This document shows positions 46,031 to 58,855 of a DNA stretch of 64,000 bases, piece by piece. Every line of letters begins with the position of its first letter. Position 1 is the stretch's first letter. Under the pieces are notes generated by a model that ran no database searches, had not been told where the DNA came from, and saw only the letters and a list, made by a program, of their open reading frames with translations. The stretch is from Paragorgia papillata. Its lineage: Eukaryota > Cnidaria > Anthozoa > Scleralcyonacea > Coralliidae. The stretch is taken from positions 1,096,501 through 1,160,500 of the forward strand of contig JAWNZC010000025.1 in assembly GCA_035771165.1 (NCBI GenBank), in the 5' to 3' direction. Both the position numbers and the translations under genes were made by a program.

Positions 46031-47551
46031 ATGGCCAACTACCAATTTGGGCCAGGACAGGGTGACATGAATTCACAGAGTCTCTATCCTCCGAGTATGG
46101 TGAACCAACCGTACGATTGCTACAGGACTGGTCATCCCGCATGTCCTGCCCTTCATTTTTCGATGGCCTATCCTGCACCGGTCCCTTACGCTACGCAACC
46201 TCGATGTGGCTGTCCTCGCACTAACCAGTTTCTATCCGGCAACGAAGACAAAGTGAAACCTCCATATAGCTACATTGCACTCATCGCAATGGCCGTGGAA
46301 AACCAACCGGACAAGAAAATCACCCTGAATGGCATTTACCAATTTATCGTGGACCGGTTTCCTTACTACAGGAAGAACAGACACGGCTGGCAGAACTCGA
46401 TTCGACACAATCTTTCCCTCAATGACTGTTTCCTTAAAGTTGCCAGGGACGACAAGAAATCCGGGAAGGGAAGCTACTGGACACTGCATCCCGATAGCTA
46501 CAACATGTTCGAGAATGGCAGTTTTCTCAGGAGGCGAAAAAGATTTAAAGAGAGGGCGGGTGAACGCGAAAATCCCCAAGATGAGTCTACTAAGGAACAA
46601 CTCGAGGAGACTTCGCCCGGAAAGGAAAGTTCTTCACAAGATCGTGATCCGACGAGTCCAATAGCCCGCCAATCGACCGATGGCGAGGAATACCAATCTT
46701 GGCCGTCACACACGAGTGTGTCTCGAGAACGTGCAGGCATTAATACAAATCTTTCTTGTGGCTTTTTTCCAGCAAGCGGCGAACAACAGACACATTCTGG
46801 CGATTTTTCCCTTGGAGTAAGGAGACCGGACGATTGTTCGGGCGAGAAAATGGGAAGCGATGCGTTCGGTGATAATCACTCTCGCTTAGTAACGCAAACT
46901 CTGTGCAGAGCAACGGACCTGGCTAATTTCAATTCTCCTGCTACTTCAGTTCTGACAACGAATGACCCGGGATCGGAGCAATGGAGGCTCGGCCCGCAAC
47001 AAAATCAGCCTTTCTACAGCTCCCATATTCACAACCCGTCACCTTTCGCTTTCAACCCGAATGCACTTTACCCCAGAGCCGAGAAACCTTCGTCGAGATT
47101 GTATACACCTCACGGATACCCGGCATCGCGGAGCGAAGAATCGTTTCCAAACGCTAGTTTTAATCCGCAGTTGGACAGTCCCCGTCTTCCTCATCCTGCT
47201 ACTAGAACTGTTCCTTTCTACGAAGACGAGCTGACAAGACAACCACGACAGTTTGGGGAGAACATTAAATACGATAGAATGACACGAAACCACGGCAGCA
47301 GTTTAGCAGTACCGCCATCAACCCACTTCCCTTCGCCCACGACGGATACAGTTTCCTCCATCTCACCGTTCGAGGACGCTTCAAACCAGAGATGCTTCGT
47401 GGCGAACACAAGAGACAGTCCGAAATCAAACGCTAAAACATGTTCCCCGAATGAAAACCATGAATGGCCTGGTTTCCCGCAAACAAGGACAGATCAGCCA
47501 GGGACGAATATGTTTACTCGTACGTCTTACGCAAACTACTCCTGGTCTTAG
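46031..47551 (+). CDS. Forkhead box transcription factor, FoxC-like, single exon
   Basis: The 506-aa protein starts at ATG 46031, in a strong context (AACCATGG); a frame opening at the in-frame GTG 46019 was rejected. The forkhead DNA-binding domain covers residues about 75-173: [13 protein letters not shown], then [20 protein letters not shown], recognition helix [15 protein letters not shown], and wing [20 protein letters not shown]. The combination of [19 protein letters not shown] and [15 protein letters not shown] is characteristic of FoxC; FoxL1 is the nearest alternative. The N-terminus is Pro/Tyr-rich and the C-terminus Ser/Pro/Asn-rich and disordered, ending TSYANYSWS. Lack of introns is common in FoxC. 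It is a nuclear regulator of development; in animals FoxC acts in mesoderm or endomesoderm, but a cnidarian role cannot be read here. An ATTAAA signal follows at 47623. Confidence 0.93.
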   Translation: MANYQFGPGQGDMNSQSLYPPSMVNQPYDCYRTGHPACPALHFSMAYPAPVPYATQPRCGCPRTNQFLSGNEDKVKPPYSYIALIAMAVENQPDKKITLNGIYQFIVDRFPYYRKNRHGWQNSIRHNLSLNDCFLKVARDDKKSGKGSYWTLHPDSYNMFENGSFLRRRKRFKERAGERENPQDESTKEQLEETSPGKESSSQDRDPTSPIARQSTDGEEYQSWPSHTSVSRERAGINTNLSCGFFPASGEQQTHSGDFSLGVRRPDDCSGEKMGSDAFGDNHSRLVTQTLCRATDLANFNSPATSVLTTNDPGSEQWRLGPQQNQPFYSSHIHNPSPFAFNPNALYPRAEKPSSRLYTPHGYPASRSEESFPNASFNPQLDSPRLPHPATRTVPFYEDELTRQPRQFGENIKYDRMTRNHGSSLAVPPSTHFPSPTTDTVSSISPFEDASNQRCFVANTRDSPKSNAKTCSPNENHEWPGFPQTRTDQPGTNMFTRTSYANYSWS

Positions 47552-47905
47552 ATAATCCTTATAATATTTTCTTCCGACTGATCCATTAAGTGTCACAACA
47601 AATCGCGAGCATGCATAAATGTATTAAAGTACACTTTTGTCAATTTTAAATATCTAATAAGTACACTTCTAATGAAACTAAAGACTATATTTTTGTTACT
47701 AAAGGGAGTCGAAATAGAATTAGAGACACTAAGAGACTTTTGCATAAATGGATTCGTAAAAAAGGTTTATTTTATACTTTAAGGTTTTCGTGAAAGGACC
47801 CTAAATTTAAGCAGAAATTTTGTATACAATGCAGCCTGAAGGCTATAAAATCTGTATATGTACAAAATATAATACGTATTCATATTTATACAGTGTATAC
47901 AATAC

Positions 47906-47969
<64 letters not shown>

Positions 47970-49249
47970 TGTATATATATCTCAATATGCACCAAACACT
48001 GTTTCAAAAAGCGCTGTTTTTTATCGATTTTTACTTTATTCGTATAACAGAAAATGGGGTTGAATTTTATGGTGACGACGAACCTTTTCATTAGACATTA
48101 GAATATTTCCTCCGGACCAAAAGCAAATAAACATCACGAATTATTATAAGCGCGGTCGAAAACCTCTGAGTTGCTCGAACTAATCAGTTCTCTACGCGCA
48201 ATTCCGTCGGTTCAGACTGCATGATGCGTAGAAGAGGAATCCTACTTTTTCTTGCATCTTTGGTATTTGATTCTGGTTAACTCCAAATCATTGTATTCAC
48301 CTCTGAAGAAACCTCAACGCGGAGAGAGATGAGTTCTACTTCAGTATAGTTGTAGCCGTCTAACTTTTTTTAGTTTTGGCTATAAAGCCAAGCGATCTTA
48401 TTCACCTGCAGGAGAAAACATTCGAGAAATTAGTTGAAGACGAACTCTGCCTACGCAACATTTTGGCGGAATGCTCGCTTGAAGAACGCATTTGCGCGTA
48501 TAGCTTTTAGCTTATTAGCTTTTCCTAAGCTAGTGTATCATATTATTGTCATTTACAGAATTCATTTACATTTTTTATAGTCGAATGCTTGCATAATTTC
48601 TTTATTTGCGTACGTGCGATCTTCAAATGGATCGCCATCATTTATAATTACAACTCGCGTCAATATATCATGGTATTGAGGTATATATTTTGCGCACCCA
48701 TTAACGTTGTTGCAAAACGTTTAAAAGCTTCCAAGTGTTTGAACAAGCACTAAGATATATTCTGTTACAATATCATCCAAGTATGGTTTCCATCAAATTT
48801 TACATTTATCTATATAAGCGGCTTATTAACATTTCCGTCGTCACACTAGATGCATAAAACTCCGCGACACTCCTTGCTTGTTCATGCATAGTAAAATATA
48901 ATTTATTCGCAAAGCAAGGCGATAAAAGTTGAATATAGCATTTTAAACGATTCAGTCTATTTGTTATGCAGCTATACAAAATACTAGCTTCGTAAAATAG
49001 ACTCAATCGATGTTCTATTCGCGTGGACAATTTAATAGTGCTGATCAAGCCGAAAATGAAGGAAATCGTAATCCTCTTAAAAACAAACAGAATCCTATTT
49101 TCGTGGCTTAACGTTAAATGGAAGTCTTATTAGAGTGACTTAGGAGACAGATTATATAATGTTGTGCCTTCAAATTGACCAAGTTGAAGAAAAGAGTGAA
49201 TTGGTGAGCAATGAGCCATTTCTGTTGACCTCACGGCCGCCATGTTGCC

Positions 49250-49627
49250 TATATTAGGGACCTTAAGATCTACGACGGCAACTTCGAGGACGACGTCCTT
49301 CAAACAAAAGCATTCTTCGTGCAAAACAAAGATAATGAATAATTTCTAGTCCCAAGTGAAATCTGAACGCCGTCCTCGCTCTGTATACAACGCCACTCAG
49401 ACTAGAGCATTCTCACGTCTTCAGGACGACGTTGACTCGAGGGGTGATGAGAACTGTTGGCTGAGATTGCCTTAACACAGACACTGCAACCGTTTTAAAA
49501 CTTTGAAAATGATAAAACAAGTTTCAAGTATTGAATACAGTAGTCAGTTAACCGTGACTTCTTTTTAATGCTAAAATTTGAATTGCTTTTTAACCGCCGT
49601 CGTCGTCCTAGCATCTTAAGGTCTCTA
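49250..49627. mobile_element. GGGACCTTAAGATC-ended MITE
   Basis: The inverted ends AGGGACCTTAAGATCTACGA and the complement of AGCATCTTAAGGTCTCT continue into CGTCGTCCTCGAAG-type arms. The interior carries a second GACGACGT-rich pair at about 49365-49435. Non-coding. Confidence 0.65.
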
Positions 49628-50139
49628 TTGGTGTTCCTCAACAACTGACCGACTTTAAAAGCTTCTCAGTAATTTTGTTATGAACATCATGATACGACCG
49701 CCATGTTCTTTGACATTTGAATCTCTGACAAACTAGAGAAAACGCTAAATTCAAACGATTTTTTTTGTGTATATTTTATTATATAGATGTGAGTGTTTTA
49801 CTATAGAAAATATCCGCGGTGACATATTTTCCGTATCTTCACCAGTGAAGATATATATAAATGACTTCATTTACTGGTTTATAGCTTTTTGCATTGAATC
49901 CTTATCTATAATAGTATTTCTCAAATTCATTAAAAATTCATGAGAAAATTCAAAAGAAATGAATATTTAATCAATATCTGTAAATCGCATACAGATTCGT
50001 TCTGATTTACATAAACTTTTTCCTCAATTCACGTAGCTAAACGCACTCCTACTTGAAAAATAGTTTGAAAACATGGCTATTTAAATGGTTTGATAAGTAC
50101 GATAAAGCATAATTCGCAGCCGATCTGTATCTGAGTTAG

Positions 50140-50345
50140 GCCCGGTCCAAACGTCGCGCTTATCATGTGCCGAACCTAATTCGAAGTGTTAGGCACATGA
50201 TGAGTTCGACGTTTGAATCATTAATTAAGTTCGACGCCCACATTAAGTTCGACCGAGGTGGTCGCGCTTAGGTCGTACTTAATTATTAAGTTCGACTTGG
50301 CGCGACGTCGATTCAAAAGTCGAACTTATCATGTGCCGAACCTAA
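50140..50345. mobile_element. Palindromic repeat with AAGTTCGAC units
   Basis: The segment CTTATCATGTGCCGAACCTA appears at 50159 and 50328, with its complement TTAGGCACATGATGAGTTCG between, plus several AAGTTCGAC units. It is a composite of direct and inverted copies with no coding potential. Confidence 0.55.
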
Positions 50346-50625
50346 TACAATTCACGAAAAAACGTGTTTGTCTAGTTTATCTCGCTGTAATGCGAGGTAA
50401 ATCAGATACAGATCGCTGCTCATGCTTTATCTATTACAAAAAGCCACGCTCACTCGTAAAATATTGTTTTCGGCACCACGAGAAGATAAAATTCACATTT
50501 TCAAGCCACCGTGTAAAATCCTCAATATAATTCGTTCCTTTTTGGAAAAACGACTCTGTGCAGAAACTCAGCATATAACTTTGTATATCAGTCTTGTACC
50601 TGCATGTAAGCTGATACAGATATAG

Positions 50626-51065
50626 TCATGGGCGGTAATTGTTTTGGATTGGTGTGGACAGTGAAAATATATAAGATCTGCTGTATACATTTGACCAAGA
50701 AACCATAGGCATCGATAATCGATGAATGGTTTCCTGGCCGGTCAAATGCATATAGTGTGCAGATCTGATTTTTAAGGTGAGGTAATACGGGCAACATTTT
50801 TCTTTCATGCACCCACCACCGCGCAGCAATGATTTTGTTGCAAGTTGAAAATATTTGTTGAAGAAAGTACACCCCAGTTCTACTTGCTGCAACATGCTGA
50901 TTCAACTTGTAACAAAATCATTGTTGCGTGACAATGTTTAAGGTGGGTGGTAATACGTGCAACAACGCTATTCAACTTGCAACGCAACAATGTTGCAGCA
51001 ATTTGTTGCTCGTATATTACTCCACCTTTATACTGTCCACACCAATTAATCCAATAGTTGCATCC
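50626..51065. mobile_element. TGTCCACACCAAT-ended element with nested TTGCAAC repeats
   Basis: The ends CATGGGCGGTAATTG...TTGGTGTGGACAGT and the complement of ACTGTCCACACCAATTAATC face each other. Inside are the segment shared with 12513-12580 and an inverted relative at 50805-50935. Confidence 0.6.
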
Positions 51066-53887
51066 ATGATCGATCTAACTATTTACATGGTTTAAAAACA
51101 TGCAATATATGAATAAGGTTTTCAAACTGGTATCTGATAAAATCCGCGATCTCTGCGATGTTAGTGCACTGCTTTGTTTGGGCCAATAAGATACAATGAG
51201 TTATGACTCTTATAAAATGATCGCTCCAATTATTTACATGGTTTAAAAACATGCAATAATAGTAATAAGGTTTTCAAACTGCGACTCTGCGATGTTAGTG
51301 CACTAGTTGCTTTGACTGGACCAATAAGATACAATGAGTTATGACACTTCAATATGTGTACATAGAATGTCGACTCAGTCGTAATGGCGGTATAATGGCA
51401 ATGCTGACGCAATTGATCCTGGTTTGGTTTTAAGATCCTGGTTTTTCTGTGCTATATATTACAACATTCAACATTTCCCTTCACTAAAAAATCTAACATC
51501 TAAAACCATTTAGCCTGGTCTACTTTTAATATCAGAGCAAAAAATCCGCCATGACTGAGAACTGAGCAAGCTGAAATGCTTGTTCCCACCGCACGGTCAG
51601 ACAGGGACGGCAATGATGATCTCTGCCGCAGACCGCTCAGATCCGATCTAACTCCGCAGTGCATGTGCATGAAGATGTAGACATAATTAGCGTTAACGTC
51701 TGATGTCGGTTTACTATAAAAATACAAGACGCAGACGAATCATTTACCTGAAATTTTCTTAAGATGTTATTTTATTCATACATAAACGAAGTGTATTGAC
51801 AAAACTGCCTATGGTAACACAAGTGACGTTAGAGCGCGACGTGTTATTTTAAAATAGACGGGAAGATAAATTGTTTGGCTCCTTTTAGTTTTCCTTAGTT
51901 GTTGATACACGGCTAAACGACAGACGTGGTCAACTAAAGCAGCCGAGTATTGATTGTTGTGCAATTGAAGATTAAACGGCTATGGAATGGTTGGCAACAG
52001 AAACTATATCATGTGAAACTATATATGTATATACGATCCATACATAAAAAGTGTACTTTAATGAAGGAGACACAATTATATGTACGTGCAGTGTCAGTCA
52101 GTGGAAATTATATTTATTTATAAGGTAAGAAGATATATAAACTAGTTGACTACAAGGAGTTAGAGGGGGAAACAAAAAGGGAACGAATGCATGTTTAAAT
52201 TGTTGTACAGTATTAGCTTGCGACTAACTGTATTAATATTAGATGGTTCAAACTCTTTCTCCCGCACACCGCACACTTTCTCTCACTCGATCTCTCTAAC
52301 ACTCTCCATGCATGCAGATACAGTGATACACTGCAGTAACACTACATTACATACTGTATATATAGCTGGACATGTGCGTGTCTATCACTTATATCTCCAA
52401 ACACTAACACATATGGGGGGGAATTAAAAGAGCATGATTTTGAGCATTTACACGCATTCCCATTTCACTCCAGTCACATGTATGAATTAATAGAGTTGAC
52501 AGTTTCAAAATGATCGACTAGGTTATAGGCCACTAAAAAGATATCTGAGTTTAACTGAACTCTCGAATGCGAACTGCATGAGATCAATCTAAACGAGTGT
52601 GAAATCCATCTAAACATGTGTTAGATCGATCTGAAACTGTGGTCTGTGGAAGTGCGTGAACGCTTTCTCAAAGTGAACCTCAGAACCTGAATTGAACTTG
52701 AGTTTGATCCAAGTTTATAGATGAAGAATGATTTTATAGTGTGAATATATTTTATAGCCTCTTATACAAGGTATAGTAAACTATTTTATAGCTTTCTGTT
52801 GCTGTAAAGGCATTCAGTCCCACACAAAGAAAGTTAGCATCATCACACAGAAGCTGAGAAGCATGCACCATCGCGCGTCTTGGAGGGTATGCAGCGTCAT
52901 TCAATGTATAATTTAGATGCAATACTGCCAATATAATACATTAACAAAAACCGACTGCATGTATCTGTATTGATACATCAATATTTTTTTTAAAATCTCG
53001 GTTGTCAAACTTTGCGCACAACCCGAGAGTTTTTTAAACTTTTTTGATTTAATTTTGCTTGATGTATAACGATATATAATATGTCCAATTATCCCCAATT
53101 GTTTTAACACGTGGATTATAATTAAGTGCATTGAAATGACTCAGCAGTCTGCATGCATGCGCATGCAGTATATACAACTTAAACAGTTTGATTTCCTTTC
53201 GTCTTATAGTATATAGGAGTATATACTCATTGGACAAATGTCGAATTGTATGATATGTATTCAGATGTAAATATACCAGTTTTTGAATGTGAACCGAAAG
53301 AAACGGTGTCTTTCCTGGAGACTCAAAAGGTTCGGTTGCAAAATTTACGAAGTCAAACTGTTCCAACAATAAACACACGAAGAATTTCTTCGTGTGATAC
53401 GAACACAGGCACACATATTGTTCACAGTCAGAGAACTTATATACGCTATGCTTTATCACCTCCGAGAGAGATTTTCATTCCGGGGTGTGGTGTGGTCGTA
53501 TTTAGTTTCGCACTTCAGGCAAAAAAAAAGCTTTTTTCAAAATTCAGTGCATATGCTATATTAGTAAATATATACCCCTTTTTGTCTATATTCAATACTG
53601 GGATTCTAGTATCTTCACTGGAATTTTTTTGCTTGTTCATAATTTGATGTGAAACTCATGGTTCGTATTAATATAAATCGGAAAACCGCCATGACGCTAA
53701 ACGTGATGGACTTGAACAGGAAATACTGAGTGAAACAAAGCATTAGAGCGCATCGTGGAAAAACAGAACATCAACCACTATTAAAGGCAATAGAAAACCA
53801 AAATATACTGTAACAAAGAGAGTCCTTGATCAATTCTTTCAGTGTTTACACGGTGACAAATTGTAATTGATTGCTGAGCTGGTCGTT

Positions 53888-54003
53888 GAGACCCCGTTTA
53901 CACTAGAGCAAAAGTATCCGGATTCACATTGTTTTTTATTCCGGCCATGAGGATGAAAAACAATGTGAATCCGGATACTTGATCCAAGTGTAAACGGGGC
54001 CTG
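53888..54003. mobile_element. 116-bp GGCCCCGTTTACACT hairpin element
   Basis: The arms CCCCGTTTACACTAGAGCAA and GTATCCGGATTCACATTGTT are matched by their complements around TTTATTCCGGCCATGAGGAT. The ends resemble the GGGGCTGTTTACA group at 14876 and 31664. Confidence 0.7.
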
Positions 54004-55731
54004 ATTCAGACTTCTTTTTAGTTTGATAAAGACCTGAGTGAAAACAATGTCGAAAGCTCAGCAATAACTGAACAATAAACGTATACGTATAGTGTTACCA
54101 CAAATTCTCGCTTCTACTGAATGGAATCCTCTTCTTCGTTTAGGAAAACCTTAATGCTTAATGAAAAAATCTTTGGTCAAAAATAAGGTAGGAAAAAAAG
54201 GGATATATATATATATATATATCATGCTAGTTTGTTGATAGCAATTTCGCCGTCCTGGTGTGTGTTTTATCACAGAACCACGAGTTCACGTCGTGCCTAT
54301 CAGGGAGGTCTGTCTGTTATAGAAGCCCTCACAACACGACCAGGATGCATTCCTGCCAGTCTTGCTCAACTAACGTTAGTAGAGTAAACAATTGAAAAAA
54401 GTTGTGTGGTGCCTTTTCGACGCTATCACACTCCGTGTCCTCTGCACGAGAAGGCATGCAAAAAAAAAAAGACTTAAGAATGAATAGATTATGGTTATAA
54501 ACAGCTCAAAAAGACCCAGGGAGATGGTTTAAATTGACATATAGGTTTTCAGCCTGTTTTTTTGTATTACTTAAATTCCGATTTGGATTTACGTGCACTT
54601 TAATTCCAGGGACTATGCGTGCGTGCACGGATTAAATTCAGTGTGGCTAACAACGCGTGTGTTCCATTAACATTCAAATCGTTTTTTGAATCGACTTTAC
54701 TGACAGAACAGGGTCCATGAGTGAGAATATGAGACTAATAAAAAGCGAGCCCTTATGGTAGGTCAAGTGAAGTAATAATTTTGTCCAAGCATGAGTCACC
54801 GTTTGTTGTCAGAGTAAACAATCCAAGGGCGACACGGTATTGCAATAAACGAATTGTTATGCCATTGTGTTTTCAGAAGACATTTTTTTCAATAACGTCT
54901 CCTCACATGAGAACTCTAACATTCCTACAGTATATAGTTAAAGCTAGAAATAAAAAAGCGCGAAAGGGTCAATTTTTTTTTTTCGAAATTGCGCCGGACA
55001 TATAGCATTTGATTTGTTACAGCTTATTTTAATATGGCTTTTTTAAATCTCTTTTTGGGACAAACGGATTATAAATTCCTGAAATATTTAATTTTATGTA
55101 TATACTGTTTTAAAAACTCAAAGTATAAAGACACGAGGCGATAGCCAGGTGTTTAAAACACGAATTGCGAGTTTATTGATCGGCTTGAAAGTAAGTTCAT
55201 TAATTGACGCAAAAATTTTGAGGATTGAACTTGTGTATGTGTGAGACGTGAAATCCGGCAAGCCTAAATTATTACCAAATACATAATTTAACATGGATTT
55301 CTTTTGTTTTTCATTCATGAATTATTAATGAGGTTTTAAAAGCTATTTAGTCTAATAATTAATGAGGAAAACACAAAGAAAATCCATGTTTAATGAGGGT
55401 CTATATATATATGTGATATAGATTCCTCTTGATTTACATAAACTTTAGCTTTGATTTTCTCGACTTAGACAACGTTTTTTTTAGAAAAATTACTACGCCA
55501 ATGAACTTATCAAATAGATCGTTTTAGAAGTAATTTACAGAATTCGTGGCCGTTCTGTATCGGGATACAGACACTCGGCTTCGTCTAGTGTCACTGTATA
55601 CCCCGATACAGAATGGCCACTCATTCTGTAAATACTACTGGTACATATACATGCATCTGGAATTATAGTCAAGTACTAATTAATGAAGAAATGACAAAAG
55701 AATTAAAGAACTAGTTTCTTATAATTAGTAT

Positions 55732-56923
55732 GGCCACTAAAAATCGATACAGCGATACAACGATACAAAATCGGGGGGGGATTACACATTTCTGTCAAAA
55801 AATCAGGGGGACTTACACTGGTCAAAAATTTAAGCCGGGGGGAATGGGTTGTAAATGTCGTAGCGAATGTCTTGAATCCTGACAGCCATCTAAATTGCGC
55901 TCGCGCATTTTCAAATTACTAGCGTTGTATTAACCCCGTGACTACCAGAGGTCTTCCCTTGACGAGTAAAATCATCTAGCCAGAGTAAAAGTACTAAAGG
56001 TGCGTCTACATGCTCGCTTAGCCGAGTCAAGGTGAAGGGGTTAAGCAGTATAGCTAACGCCAGATGATTTTACTCGTCAGGAAGACCTCTGGAAGCCACG
56101 GGGTTGATACAACGCTATATAGTAATTTGAAAATGCGCGAGCGCAATTTAGATGGCTGTCAGGATTCAAGGCATTCGCTACAACATTTACAACCCATTCC
56201 CCCCGGCTTAAATTTTTTACCAGTATGAGCCCCCCTGATTTTTTTATAGAAATGTGTAACCCCCCGGATTTTGTATCGTTGTATCGTTGTATCGTTGTAT
56301 CGTTGTGTCGTTGTATCGTTGTGTCGCCGTATCGCTGTATCGTGCGTGTATCGCTTAATAAGTATGGCCACTACAGCGATACAACGATACAAAATCCGGG
56401 GGGATTACACATTTCTGTCAAAAAATCAGGGGGACTTACACTGGTCAAAAATTTAAGCCGGGGGGAATGGGTTGTAAATGTCGTAGCGAATGTCTTGAAT
56501 CCTGACAGCCATCTAAATTGCGCTCGCGCATTTTCAAATTACTAGCGTTGTATTAACCCCGTGACTACCAGAGGTCTTCCCTTGACGGGTAAAATCATCT
56601 GGTGTCAGCCAGAGTAAAAGTACTAAAGGTGCGTCTACATGCGCGCTTATATTAGGAGTCAAGGTGAAGGGGTGGTAGTCACGGGGTTAATACAACGCTA
56701 TATAGTAATTTGAAAATGCGCAAGCGCAATTTAGATGGCTGTCAGGATTCAAGGCATTCGCGACAACATTTACAACCCATTCCCCCCGGCTTAATTTTTT
56801 TACCAGTCTCCCTGATTTTTTGATAGAAATGTGTAATCCCCCCGGATTTTGTATCGTTGTATCGCTGTGTCGTTGTATCGTTGTATCGCTGTATCGTGCG
56901 TGTATCGCTTTTTAGTGTTAGCC
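55732..56923. mobile_element. Double palindromic Mutator-like element with 9-bp target duplication
   Basis: AATTAGTAT flanks the whole 1192-bp segment (55723-55731 and 56924-56932). It holds two tandem units of about 600 bp, each itself an inverted repeat: GATACAACGATACAAAATC ends, a GGGGGATTACACATTTCTGT block, an AAATTTAAGCCGGGGGGAAT block, and a central GACGAGTAAAATCATCTGG pair. The internal joint near 56360 repeats the AGTATGGCCACTA end. A 9-bp duplication points to Mutator-like elements. Confidence 0.75.
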
Positions 56924-57136
56924 AATTAGTATAGTGGTAAATCGAATACAACATCGTCGTACTGATTTGCATAAACTTTTCCTCCGATTTACTCAGCTAA
57001 AATGAATTGATAGGTTCGGATAGCAGAGTATGTATCACATGGTGTTGCTTTCCAAAAGAGTTAAAGAATCATGCAGTATTTAAAGACTGAAAACTTTACG
57101 AGAGACGGTTGTCTAAATTTATGAAGGCGAGTTTCT

Positions 57137-57172
57137 GTGCGTGCGTGCGTGCGTACTTGCGTGCGTGCGTGC
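57137..57172. repeat. (GTGC)n microsatellite
   Basis: About nine units of GTGC are interrupted by one TACTT variant. Confidence 0.85.
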
Positions 57173-57497
57173 GAGCCATGTGTATGTGTGGTCGTTAATG
57201 CGTGCAATGAAATCGTTTGTGCGCATGCGTTTCTACTTCAATTCATCAGTTCACCAGGGCTCTATTGTAAAATATATTCAATCTTATTTTTAATGCTATA
57301 TTCAATTTTGTTTTTAAATCAGTTTTCTTGTTTACCGTACATAACTCTTTCTTTAGTCCTTATATATGGATATGTAAAGTTCTAAATACCCTATATAATA
57401 TAATAATACGCCCTGACATAGTTGACGTTACTTGTTAGATCTTAACAAGGAATAAAGGTTTTGCTACGTTGCCTAGAAAAATTGGCGCCATTTTTAA

Positions 57498-57530
<33 letters not shown>

Positions 57531-58292
57531 TGATGGTAATGATAATAATGATGGTGATGATGGTAATGATAATGATGGTGATAATGATGGTAATGATGAT
57601 GGTAATAATGATGGTAATGATAATAGTGATGGTGATAATGATGGTAATGATAATGATGGTGATAATGATGGTAATGATAATGATGGTGATAATGATGGTA
57701 ATGATAATGATGGTGATAATGATGGTAATGGTGATAGTGATGGTGATAATGATGATAATGATGGTGATAATGATGATAATGATAATAATGATGGTGATAA
57801 TGATGGTAATGATGATAGTGATGGTGATAATGATGGTAATGATAATGATGGTGATAATGATGGTAATGATAATGATGGTGATAATGATGGTAATGATAAT
57901 GATGGTGATAATGATGGTAATGGTGATAGTGATGGTGATAATGATGATAATGATGGTGATAATGATGATAATGATAATAATGATGGTGATAATGATGGTA
58001 ATGATGATAGTGATGGTGATAATGATGGTAATGATGATAGTGATGGTGATAATGATAATGATGGTGATAATGATGGTAATGATAATGATGGTGATAATGA
58101 TGGTAATGATGATAGTGATGGTGATAATGATGATAATGATAATAATGATGGTGATGATGGTAATGATGATAGTGATGGTGATGATGGTAATGATAGTGAT
58201 GGTGATAATGATGGTGATAATGGTGGTGATAATGATGATAGTGATGGTGATAATAATGGTAATGATGATAGTGATCTGATGGTAATGGTGAT
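57498..58292. repeat. 0.8-kb GAT/GGT satellite with 192-bp higher-order period
   Basis: GATGAT, GATAAT, GGTAAT, GGTGAT and AGTGAT units all keep a 3-bp register. A block starting GATGGTAATGGTGATAGTGA occurs at 57721 and again at 57913, so a 192-bp segment was duplicated as a unit. All frames without stop are artefacts of the register. Confidence 0.95.
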
Positions 58293-58485
58293 GATCATGA
58301 TCATGATAATGACTGTGCATATAGTACTGATGATGATATCGATGATATGAATGATCAGTATTTCATTTTATCATAGGATATAAAGGTGCATGCTTACACT
58401 ACTTATATAATATATACAATATGTAGGCATTTACACACGACTTACCCAATTCACTCATCTAACTGCTCAGACCCTAGTCCCTAGG

Positions 58486-58805
58486 AACAATGAGTAATGA
58501 GTAATGATTTATTTAACGTCGTAAACACAGGATGTGGTTGCCCAATCACCGAGCCAGAGAGGCTCATGATTAAAGTGCACGACATAAGCTTAAGACCTAA
58601 GTGTTGATTTTACGGAGGGAGGAAAACCGCAGAACCCTGCGAAAAACCCTCGAAGCACAGGAGAGACCAACTAAACTCTACTCACATGAAATTCAAGTTC
58701 GAGAACGGGGTTATTCCCAGACGGTCACCCATCCAAGTACTAACCCCGTCCAACTGGGCTTAACCACAGCGGTGAGAGGGAGCGCCCTAACAGCACACGC
58801 CACCC
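58486..58805 (-). mobile_element. 5S rRNA-derived SINE, copy 3
   Basis: On the minus strand it has the head GCGTGTGCTGTTAGGGCGCT, the 5S-like AAGCCCAGTTGGACGGGGTT and TACTTGGATGGGTGACCGTC, and the body TTTTCCTCCCTCCGTAAAAT. It continues past the part shared with copy 2 into a 3' region ending with ATTACTCATTACTCATTG repeats, a likely SINE tail. Confidence 0.75.
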
Positions 58806-58855
58806 GTGCTTCCCAATTTAGAACAAATCAACAATCTTTACGATACGTTTGAGTT

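Larger units (their letters stand above)
47552..55722. other. Intergenic interval with no recognised gene
   Basis: The scanned frames (longest about 135 codons, at 53049-53459 and 53246-53647, overlapping on opposite strands) match nothing I know. Simple repeats are (TA)n at 47909-47968 and 54200-54222. Distal enhancers of the forkhead gene could be here but cannot be identified from one sequence. Confidence 0.5.

Noticed and set aside
46232..47409. Several frames of 63-122 codons overlapping the forkhead gene
   Set aside because: They are out-of-frame or antisense shadows of the 506-codon forkhead frame and match nothing.
53049..53647. Overlapping frames of 136 and 133 codons on opposite strands
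   Set aside because: Neither has a recognisable domain, good splice context or codon bias, and they overlap each other.
57137..57385. Cys-rich 82-codon frame
   Set aside because: The Cys-Val-Arg-Ala pattern is the translation of a GTGC microsatellite, followed by AT-rich chance sequence.
57435..58320. Three overlapping frames of 272-292 codons
   Set aside because: They arise from a GAT/GGT trinucleotide satellite and consist of single-residue or two-residue repeats.
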